From positions 1 through 40,662 of the forward strand of contig JAUXTU010000103.1 of the NCBI GenBank assembly GCA_030679145.1: a stretch of DNA of 40,662 nucleotides, read 5' to 3'. This DNA is from Bacteroidota bacterium. Lineage in GTDB: Bacteria; Bacteroidota; Ignavibacteria; UBA10030; UBA8401. A model generated the notes under the pieces. The model was not told where the DNA came from and made no database searches. It saw nothing but the letters and a program-made list of their open reading frames with translations. The position numbers were made by a program, and so were the translations under genes. Each line of letters opens with the position of its first letter. Positions within the stretch are counted from its first letter, which is position 1. This document shows positions 7,950 to 14,739 of this stretch, piece by piece.

Positions 7950-8764
7950 GCACGCAAATATCGGACTACAAGAGAATTACCACTAAATCCGTTCTTGCCA
8001 TGAAACAAAAAGGCGAGAAACTTGCCATGTTAACCGCGTATGATTATACGACCGCGCGGCTTCTTGATGAAGCGGGAATTGATATTATTCTTGTCGGTGA
8101 TTCGGTTGCGAATGTTTTTCAAGGACTTGAAACAACAATACCTGTGACATTAGATGAGATGATCTATCATACAAAAGTAGTGCGTCGCGCCGTTAAACGA
8201 GCAATGCTTCTTGCTGATATGCCGTTTATGTCGTATCAAGTTGACGTGAAAGAGGCAGTAAGAAATTGCGGGCGAATGCTCAAAGAATCCGGTGCTGAAG
8301 CAGTTAAAATGGAGGGAGGCATGAGAATGATCCCACTTATTGAACAATTGGTTGATATCGGAATTCCGGTTATGGGACATCTTGGACTTACACCGCAGTC
8401 AATTTATAAATTTGGCACGTATGAAGTTCGAGCAAAAGAATCTGCAGAAGCAAAACAGCTTGTGAAAGATGCTATTGCATTAGACAAGGCTGGAGTATTT
8501 GGTATCGTTCTCGAAAAAATTCCCGATTCACTTGCGGCGAAAGTTACTAAATCTGTTTCTTGCTCCACTATTGGTATTGGTGCCGGCGCATTCTGTGATG
8601 GACAAGTTCTTGTTACAAATGATATGCTCGGAATGAATGAACAATTTCGTCCTCGATTTGTTCGTAAATATGCAAATCTTTCAGAATCAATGAGAACTGC
8701 TTTCCAATCCTATATTGCTGATGTAAAATCAGCGAAATTTCCCTCTAAAAAAGAAAGTTATTAG
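7946..8764 (+). CDS. panB: 3-methyl-2-oxobutanoate hydroxymethyltransferase (ketopantoate synthesis)
   Basis: 272 residues, normal for PanB. It converts alpha-ketoisovalerate and methylene-tetrahydrofolate to ketopantoate, the first committed step to pantothenate, CoA and the ACP arm. Seen in order: MLTAYDYTTARLLDEAGIDI, the metal-binding LVGDSVANV, LADMPFMSYQ, EGGMRM, GHLGLTPQS, and the late block STIGIGAGAFCDGQVLVTND. The ATG overlaps the LipM-like stop by 4 bases (ATGA), so the two are translationally coupled. A clear terminator lies about 80 bases downstream, making panB the last gene of the lipid A cluster. No panC or panD is adjacent. Confidence 0.96.
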   Translation: MSTQISDYKRITTKSVLAMKQKGEKLAMLTAYDYTTARLLDEAGIDIILVGDSVANVFQGLETTIPVTLDEMIYHTKVVRRAVKRAMLLADMPFMSYQVDVKEAVRNCGRMLKESGAEAVKMEGGMRMIPLIEQLVDIGIPVMGHLGLTPQSIYKFGTYEVRAKESAEAKQLVKDAIALDKAGVFGIVLEKIPDSLAAKVTKSVSCSTIGIGAGAFCDGQVLVTNDMLGMNEQFRPRFVRKYANLSESMRTAFQSYIADVKSAKFPSKKESY

Positions 8765-8845
8765 CAAAAAATATTTCTTGCATTCAAATTGAAACCTTGA
8801 TATCTTGGAAACGTAAGAAACGATTAAAGTTTCTATATAAAAAAT

Positions 8846-8870
8846 GCCACAAATAGTGGCTATTTTTTGT
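8846..8870 (+). terminator. Intrinsic terminator after panB
   Basis: GCCAC (8846-8850), loop AAATA, GTGGC (8856-8860), then TATTTTTTG. It is a short but G+C-rich stem with a U-tract, placed 81 bases after the panB stop. It separates the lipid A/panB unit from the TetR/efflux unit. It also argues against the early ATG at 8872 as the TetR start, since that codon sits directly on the terminator tail. Confidence 0.7.
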
Positions 8871-8937
8871 TATGAATGGAAACTTAAAAAAATATAAAAG
8901 TATCCAACTAACGACTTCTTTGAAAATTGGGGCAACA

Positions 8938-9564
8938 ATGGACATCTTAACTGAAAATGAACCAAAGGAAAGAATTTTAGATCTAGCACGGGATCGTTTT
9001 TTTAAAATGGGATTTAATAAAGTCACATTAGATGAAATTTCCGGCGAGCTTGGGATCAGTAAAAAAACGATGTACAAATTCTTCCCCAGTAAAGAAGATC
9101 TTGTGAAAACAATAGTTCACATGACACTTCGATCAGCTCAGAAAGAAGTAGAAAGGATCACAACTCAGGATAAACCATTTGTTCATCGCCTAGCAGAAGT
9201 GATGATGTTTATGGGAAAGATGACAAGCCGTTTAGGCAGACCATTCTTGCAAGATATGCAGCGATTTGCACCTTCAATTTGGAAAGAAGCTGATGAGTTT
9301 CGTAGAACTCATCTTTTAAGTAAAGTTATTTCAATGATTCATCAAGCTAAGCAAGAGAATGTATTTCGCGGTGATGTAAACGAAGAAGTTATTGTGATGA
9401 TGTTGACTGCATGTATACAAAATATCGTTACGCCGGATGTATTATCACAACATTCTTTCTCACCAAAAGAAGCAATGTATACGATTTTCCATGTAATATT
9501 TGAAGGTGCGTTAACAGAAGAGTCGCGTAAAGAATTTTTAAACTATGAGATAATAATTCTATGA
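8938..9564 (+). CDS. TetR/AcrR family transcriptional regulator
   Basis: 208 residues from ATG 8938. An in-frame ATG at 8872 would add 22 residues but falls directly behind the terminator tail, and the family normally starts just before the first helix, as here (ENEPKERILDLARDRFFKMG). The helix-turn-helix is textbook at about 31-55: LDEISGELGISKKTMYKFFP then SKEDLV. The rest is a helical ligand-binding domain without an obvious specific match. The stop overlaps the next gene (HlyD-like) by 4 bases. The layout TetR-HlyD-ABC-ABC-permease-permease matches cecR (ybiH)-ybhGFSR of Enterobacteria, so it most likely represses this exporter and responds to an exported toxic compound. The ligand is unknown. 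Confidence 0.9.
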   Translation: MDILTENEPKERILDLARDRFFKMGFNKVTLDEISGELGISKKTMYKFFPSKEDLVKTIVHMTLRSAQKEVERITTQDKPFVHRLAEVMMFMGKMTSRLGRPFLQDMQRFAPSIWKEADEFRRTHLLSKVISMIHQAKQENVFRGDVNEEVIVMMLTACIQNIVTPDVLSQHSFSPKEAMYTIFHVIFEGALTEESRKEFLNYEIIIL

Positions 9565-10565
9565 GGAAAGAAATGAAGAACAAAATTGTTCGTATGCCGT
9601 TGATAAGCAGACTCATTCTGGCAGCGGTCATTACACTTGCGTACGGAGCAGTATCTGGCTGCGGTTCTGACCATGACGGTGCAATTGAATCCAGCGGTAT
9701 TTTAGAAGCAGTTGAAGTGAACGTCGCTTCCAAAGTTTCCGGACAACTTCTCCGGTTGAATATTCGCGAAGGAGATATTGTTGAAAAGGGAGATACAATT
9801 GCATTAATAGACAATGAAACACAGCAATTGATTTTACAACAGATGCAAGCAGGAGTCGATCTGGCAGATGCACAATATCGATTATTGTTAAATGGTGCCC
9901 GATCGGAAGATCTTAATTCTGCCGAAGAAATTGTTCGTCAGACAGAATCAAGTTTTCAAACGGCAAAATCGGATTTTGACCGGATCAAGGAATTATTTTC
10001 GACGAATTCCGTCTCAAAAAAACAATATGAAGATTCAGAATCTCGCGTCATCATCACTCAAGCACAGTTTAATTCTGCAAAACAAAATCTACAAAAACTG
10101 CATCGGTTTGCACGACCCGAAGATCTTAGCGCAGCAAAAGCCCGTGTAGACCAAGCAAAGGCACAAATGAATTTGACAAAAAAACAAATTATTGATTCCT
10201 ATATCATTGCTCCTGTGTCAGGTACGATAACATATAAACCGGTAGAAGAAGGTGAGCTAATTGGGACAGGAACGATCATTGCACGAATTTCCCGTCTTGA
10301 AAAAGTCGAATTGATGATCTACGTAAACGAAACAGAATTAGGAAAAGTAAAATTAGGCTCTCACGCAGATGTCGTTATTGATACATATCCTGATAAGAAT
10401 TATTCTGCCACAGTTATTTATGTCTCTCCGGTTGCAGAATTTACTCCACGTAATGTGCAGACGAAAGATGAGCGGACAAAATTAGTATTTGGTGTAAAAC
10501 TTGAAGTAGAAAATGCCAATGGCGAATTAAAATCCGGCATGCCGGCGGATGCCTATCTAAAGTGA
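9561..10565 (+). CDS. HlyD-family periplasmic adaptor lipoprotein (YbhG-like)
   Basis: 334 residues. The N-terminus is basic and hydrophobic and ends in a lipobox (GAVSGCG) with Cys near residue 34, predicting a lipoprotein. The first biotinyl-lipoyl half reads ILEAVEVNVASKVSGQLLRL followed by REGDIVEKGDTIALID. An alpha-helical hairpin covers about 85-215, rich in Gln and Ala, and the second lipoyl half with the beta-barrel domain starts at YIIAPVSGTITYKPVEEGEL. Adaptors of this family link an inner membrane pump to an outer membrane duct. It overlaps TetR (ATGA) and the first ATPase by 4 bases, so the operon is tightly coupled. A second possible ATG lies at 9573. No TolC-like channel is encoded nearby. 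Confidence 0.92.
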   Translation: MRKEMKNKIVRMPLISRLILAAVITLAYGAVSGCGSDHDGAIESSGILEAVEVNVASKVSGQLLRLNIREGDIVEKGDTIALIDNETQQLILQQMQAGVDLADAQYRLLLNGARSEDLNSAEEIVRQTESSFQTAKSDFDRIKELFSTNSVSKKQYEDSESRVIITQAQFNSAKQNLQKLHRFARPEDLSAAKARVDQAKAQMNLTKKQIIDSYIIAPVSGTITYKPVEEGELIGTGTIIARISRLEKVELMIYVNETELGKVKLGSHADVVIDTYPDKNYSATVIYVSPVAEFTPRNVQTKDERTKLVFGVKLEVENANGELKSGMPADAYLK

Positions 10566-11509
10566 ACATAATGGACGCATTGAACATTACATCGGTTTCA
10601 AAGCATTATGGAGAAATTGTCGCCGTTGATGATATTTCACTCACGGTGAATCGTGGTGAAATGTTTGCTCTTGTTGGTCCGGACGGTTCCGGAAAAACGA
10701 CAACCATTCGAATGTTATGTGGAATTGTTCAAACTACAAAGGGTAGTCTGAAAGTTTTAGGATTCGATGTTCAAAAAGAAAAAGAGGAAGTCAAAAAAAG
10801 GATCGGATATTTATCCCAGAAATTTTCATTGTATGGTGATCTGACAATTGATGAAAACATTGAATTTTTTGCTGAAATCCATGGGGTGTACGACTACCAC
10901 ACAAGACGCGATGAATTACTTGAATTTACCCGATTGACAAAATTCAGAGACCGGCTTGCAGAAAAACTATCAGGCGGAATGAAGCAGAAACTTGCATTAG
11001 CCTGTACGCTGATTCATACACCGGATATAATATTTCTCGATGAACCAACAACGGGTGTTGACCCGGTTTCACGAAGGGATTTTTGGAAAGTATTGTCTGC
11101 ATTACTCAAAACTGGTATCACCATTGTTATGACAACTCCATATCTGGATGAAGCTGAGCGGTGTAATCGTGTTGCATTAATGGATGGAGGAAAGATTTTG
11201 ATGACTGACTCACCGGCGAATCTAAAAAATGTTATGAATGGAGAAGTTGTTGAACTTGTTTGTTCGAATATAAGAGGATCATTTTCGCTTTTAAAGAAAT
11301 TTCCACCCGTGAAGGAAGTGCAGGCGTTTGGTGACCGATTGAATCTCGTAGTTAATTCTTCGGTACATGACATGCAGTTAATCGCGCAACATTTGAAAGA
11401 CAATTCAATCGAAATAAATGAATGGCGAGTTGTAAAACCATCATTAGAGAATGTTTTTATTTCACTCTTAACAGATCGAAAGGTAGGAGAATCTTTTGTC
11501 ACAAAATGA
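10562..11509 (+). CDS. ABC transporter ATPase, first of pair (YbhF N-half-like)
   Basis: 315 residues, with GTG start 10562 or ATG 10571. It contains Walker A GPDGSGKTT, Q-loop YLSQKFSLYGDL, signature LSGGMKQK, Walker B IIFLDEPTTGVD with its Glu, then TTPYLDEAERC. In this last block the usual switch (H-loop) His is replaced by Pro at about residue 193 (codon 11138-11140). That suggests a weak or non-hydrolytic site, as often in one half of asymmetric ABC pairs. The GPDG form of Walker A is also that of the first half of YbhF, where both halves are fused. Here the halves are separate genes 24 bases apart. It powers the ABC-2 permeases downstream. Confidence 0.94.
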   Translation: MNIMDALNITSVSKHYGEIVAVDDISLTVNRGEMFALVGPDGSGKTTTIRMLCGIVQTTKGSLKVLGFDVQKEKEEVKKRIGYLSQKFSLYGDLTIDENIEFFAEIHGVYDYHTRRDELLEFTRLTKFRDRLAEKLSGGMKQKLALACTLIHTPDIIFLDEPTTGVDPVSRRDFWKVLSALLKTGITIVMTTPYLDEAERCNRVALMDGGKILMTDSPANLKNVMNGEVVELVCSNIRGSFSLLKKFPPVKEVQAFGDRLNLVVNSSVHDMQLIAQHLKDNSIEINEWRVVKPSLENVFISLLTDRKVGESFVTK

Positions 11510-11533
11510 TTATGAAAATGGCATTGCGATATT

Positions 11534-12466
11534 ATGAATACCATTGAAGTTGAAAATCTTACCAAAAAGTTTGACGATTTTACCGCTGTCGATCACATTA
11601 ATTTTGAAGTGAAGCAGGGTGAGATCTTTGGGTTTCTTGGAGCGAACGGTGCCGGTAAATCGACAACGATAAGAATGTTGTGCGGATTACTTTCCTCAAC
11701 GGGTGGAACTGCGCGTGTTGGCGGATTTGATATTAATCGCCAGTCAAATTTGGTTAAAGAAAATATTGGTTACATGTCCCAAAAATTTTCTCTTTATGAA
11801 GATCTCACAGTAAATGAAAATATTGACTTCTTTGGGAAAGTGTACGGACTTTCCGACACTGATCTTAAGCTGCGAAAAGAATGGGCACTGGAAATTGCAA
11901 ATCTTCACGGTCGGGAAAAAAGTATTACAAAAACTCTCAGCGGCGGATGGAAACAGCGCCTTGCGCTCGGCTGTGCGGTTCTGCATCGACCAAGAATTGT
12001 ATTTCTTGATGAACCGACCAGTGGTGTAGATCCTGTAATGAGACGTAAATTTTGGGAATTGATCAATGATCTTTCATCAGAAGGTGTTACAGTTTTAGTG
12101 ACTACCCATTTTTTGGAAGAGGCAGAATATTGCAACGACATTATTCTCATTAATGCAGGGAAAATAATTGCTAGTGGGAGTCCGAAAGAATTGAAAGAAA
12201 ATTATGTCAAACATCCAATACTAGAGGTTCAGTGCTCGAATGTTGTTGAAGCAATGGAAAAGATTGAAACACAATCCTGGGCTGTTGAAACATCTGTCTT
12301 TGGAACATATTTACATGTAAATGTTGAAAATGAAATTGTTGCAAAAGAAAAGATCAAGGAAATCCTTTCTGCAAATTCTATTGATCTTTTGAATATTGAA
12401 CGAATCGCTCCATCGCTAGAGGATGTATTTATTTATCTGTTGGATCAGGAGTCGAAGAAAAATTAA
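11534..12466 (+). CDS. ABC transporter ATPase, second of pair (YbhF C-half-like)
   Basis: 310 residues with a complete and canonical set: Walker A GANGAGKSTT, Q-loop YMSQKFSLYEDL, signature LSGGWKQR, Walker B IVFLDEPTSGVD, and an intact switch His in VTTHFLEEAEYC. It shares the CcmA/YbhF/drug-export layout with the preceding ATPase and has the same C-terminal accessory domain ending in IERIAPSLEDVFIYLL. The likely functional unit is a heterodimer of this catalytic subunit with the H-loop-deficient partner. The ATG lies 24 bases after the previous stop and the next gene begins 1 base after this stop. Confidence 0.95.
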   Translation: MNTIEVENLTKKFDDFTAVDHINFEVKQGEIFGFLGANGAGKSTTIRMLCGLLSSTGGTARVGGFDINRQSNLVKENIGYMSQKFSLYEDLTVNENIDFFGKVYGLSDTDLKLRKEWALEIANLHGREKSITKTLSGGWKQRLALGCAVLHRPRIVFLDEPTSGVDPVMRRKFWELINDLSSEGVTVLVTTHFLEEAEYCNDIILINAGKIIASGSPKELKENYVKHPILEVQCSNVVEAMEKIETQSWAVETSVFGTYLHVNVENEIVAKEKIKEILSANSIDLLNIERIAPSLEDVFIYLLDQESKKN

Positions 12467-12467
12467 T

Positions 12468-13595
12468 ATGTTCAGACAACTACTTCCCATCATAAAGAAA
12501 GAATTTCGTCAGATCAGACGCGATAGGAAAGTGCTTGCAATATTAACACTTGTTCCAGCAATGTTGTTACTGTTGAATGGATACGCACTGAATTTTGATG
12601 TCCGCGATATCAAAATGGCTGTATATGATGCGGAAAAAACTCAGCAAAGCAGAGAATTCATCAATAGTTTTATCACGGCAGGATATTTTGATTATACAGA
12701 GTATCTCAATGATTATTCAAAAGCTCAAACGATGATCGATGAGGGGACTGTTAAACTCGTCCTGGTTATACCACCGGATTTCTCCGATGATATTATTTCG
12801 GGTCGTCAAGCAACTATTCAATTTCTTGTTGATGGGATGGATGCAAATGCTGCAACAACAATCATGGGTTATGCTCAAGCCGTTACGTTACAATATTCCC
12901 AAAAAATTGTATTCAGCAATCTCTCTAAAATTGGGAGGAAAAGTTATATTCCGATACGCTATGATGCGCGAATTTGGTATAATCCCGAAATGAAAAGTGC
13001 AAAGTTCTTGGTTCCCGGATTGATTGCTTTTATTCTGGCAATTACTGGTGTCATTGCGACAGCCCTTTCAATAGTCAAAGAAAAGGAGAGAAACACGCTT
13101 GAGCAAATAGATGTTTCGCCCATTAAACCAATCAATTTGATTGTTGGTAAGATGATTCCATATGCGATTATTTCGCTTGTTGCTGCAGCAATTGTTCTTC
13201 TTGCAGCATATTTTTTGTTTGATGTTGTAGTCAAAGGAAACCTATTCCTACTATTTATCACAACACTAATATTTATTTTTGCTGCATTAGGACAAGGATT
13301 ATTGGTGTCAACTATTGCAGATAGTCAACAAGTAGCATTTCAGATTGCAACACTGGTATCAATGCTTCCGACAATGATCCTTTCAGGATTCATGTTTCCG
13401 ATTAGAAGTATGCCGTTATTTCTACAAATTCTCTCTAACATTACTCCTGCAAAATTCTATCTGGTGATTATGAGGGGGATTGTTTTAAAAGGAGTCGGTA
13501 TTGAAGCATTTTGGGATCAGATTCTTTATTTAGGTATATTCATTACGATTGTTGTTGCTATCAGCATTAAACGATTTAAAAATCATGAAGTATGA
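12468..13595 (+). CDS. ABC-2 type permease (YbhS/YbhR-like), first
   Basis: 375 residues. ATG 12468 follows the ATPase stop by one base; an upstream in-frame codon at 12423 would run 44 bases into the ATPase gene. The topology is typical of ABC2_membrane_3: an N-terminal cytoplasmic helix (LLPIIKKEFRQIRRDRK), one membrane span, a periplasmic domain of about 150 residues (LVLVIPPDFSDDI), then five spans from about residue 185. The coupling-helix region KEKERNTLEQIDVSPIKP is conserved in the family, as is the end block PTMILSGFMFPIRSMP followed by TPAKFYLVIMRGI. It forms the pore with the next gene. Confidence 0.94.
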   Translation: MFRQLLPIIKKEFRQIRRDRKVLAILTLVPAMLLLLNGYALNFDVRDIKMAVYDAEKTQQSREFINSFITAGYFDYTEYLNDYSKAQTMIDEGTVKLVLVIPPDFSDDIISGRQATIQFLVDGMDANAATTIMGYAQAVTLQYSQKIVFSNLSKIGRKSYIPIRYDARIWYNPEMKSAKFLVPGLIAFILAITGVIATALSIVKEKERNTLEQIDVSPIKPINLIVGKMIPYAIISLVAAAIVLLAAYFLFDVVVKGNLFLLFITTLIFIFAALGQGLLVSTIADSQQVAFQIATLVSMLPTMILSGFMFPIRSMPLFLQILSNITPAKFYLVIMRGIVLKGVGIEAFWDQILYLGIFITIVVAISIKRFKNHEV

Positions 13596-14721
13596 TATAA
13601 ACATCCAGCGACTAAAAGCGTTGATAGAAAAAGAATTTGCGCAGTTCTTCAAAGACAAAAGACTGCTGCCGATCATTTTTGTTGCGCCAATTTTACAACT
13701 AGTGTTCTTAGGATTTGCTGCATCACTTGACGTTAAAAACATTTCTTTCGTCCTTTGTGATCTTGATAAAACAAGTGAAAGCAGGAAGTTGTCAGAATTA
13801 TTTGTGAACTCAGGATATTTTACCCTTGAATATTCAACTGAAAATTACAAGGACGTTCAACGATTTCTTGATAATAGCACAGTTGCAATGGCGATAGTCA
13901 TTCCTCCAAAGTTTGGGAATAAAATACTACGTAAAGAAACTGCAAATATTCAGTTATTGCTGGATGGTAGCGAAGGAAATTCGACAGCGATTGCTTCAAG
14001 TTACGCCGCCCAAATCATCAACCGATTTTCACAGAATATTTTTGTTGAAATGGTTGGGGATATGAAAAAACTTGGAGGAATCAATGCGGAAACCCGCGCG
14101 TGGTACAATCCAACGTTAATCAGTAGAAAGTTTATGGTTCCCGGAGTATTGGTTCTTATTCTTCTGATTACGACAATGAATTTGACTTCAATGGCAATTG
14201 TCAAGGAGAAAGAGATTGGAACACTGGAACAATTATTAGTAACACCCATTCGTCCAATTGAAATGATCATCGGAAAGTTAGTGCCGTTCACACTTATTGG
14301 ATTGATCGTTGTATCGGTAGCAATGACGGTGATGGTATTTGGTTTTTCAATTCCAATACGGGGAAGTGTAGTGTTATTGTTTGTGTTGACCGGATTCTTT
14401 TTGATGACTTCGCTTGGACTTGGATTATTCGTTTCTACAATATCGAAAACTCAGCAGCAAGCAATGATGATCGGAATGTTCTTTATAATGCAGCCAATGA
14501 TGTATCTGTCTGGTTTTGTATTTCCGGTAGAAAATATGCCGGAACCTTTGCAATGGATTGCACACTTCATTCCAATGAAATACTATTTAACCGTGATCCG
14601 ATCTATCATTCTCAAAGGTGTAGGGATATCCGATTTATGGTTTGAAGCAGCCATGCTTTTTGGGATGGGGGCAGCGATCTTAATAGCGAGTGTATTGAGA
14701 TTTAAAGAAAAAGTTGATTAA
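13585..14721 (+). CDS. ABC-2 type permease (YbhS/YbhR-like), second
   Basis: 378 residues, start ATG 13585, overlapping the previous permease by 11 bases. The layout is the same as in its partner: KALIEKEFAQFFKDKRLLP at the N-terminus, a periplasmic domain with AIVIPPKFGNKILR, the coupling motif KEKEIGTLEQLLVTPIRP, and YLSGFVFPVENMPEPLQWI with FIPMKYYLTVIRSI near the end. Two related permeases with two ATPases indicate a heterotetrameric exporter. The substrate cannot be read from sequence; YbhFSR homologues are reported for cationic drugs and sodium. The stop codon overlaps that of the convergent patatin gene by 4 bases. Confidence 0.94.
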   Translation: MKYDINIQRLKALIEKEFAQFFKDKRLLPIIFVAPILQLVFLGFAASLDVKNISFVLCDLDKTSESRKLSELFVNSGYFTLEYSTENYKDVQRFLDNSTVAMAIVIPPKFGNKILRKETANIQLLLDGSEGNSTAIASSYAAQIINRFSQNIFVEMVGDMKKLGGINAETRAWYNPTLISRKFMVPGVLVLILLITTMNLTSMAIVKEKEIGTLEQLLVTPIRPIEMIIGKLVPFTLIGLIVVSVAMTVMVFGFSIPIRGSVVLLFVLTGFFLMTSLGLGLFVSTISKTQQQAMMIGMFFIMQPMMYLSGFVFPVENMPEPLQWIAHFIPMKYYLTVIRSIILKGVGISDLWFEAAMLFGMGAAILIASVLRFKEKVD

Positions 14722-14739
14722 AAAATCGGGTACCCGATT
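14718..14739 (-). terminator. Palindrome with U-tract over the stop of the patatin gene
   Basis: AATCGGGTACCCGATT (14724-14739) is a perfect 16-base palindrome. Read on the minus strand it folds as a 6-bp stem with a GTAC loop, followed by TTTTTTAA. The hairpin is part of the last codons of the patatin gene, and the T-run includes the Phe codon and stop. It would end the minus-strand transcript before it reads into the permease. No T-run follows on the plus strand, so it should act in one direction only. Confidence 0.5.

Noticed and set aside
8872-8937. ATG 8872 as the TetR start
   Set aside because: The codon lies on the tail of the panB terminator, and the added 22 residues do not belong to the TetR fold.
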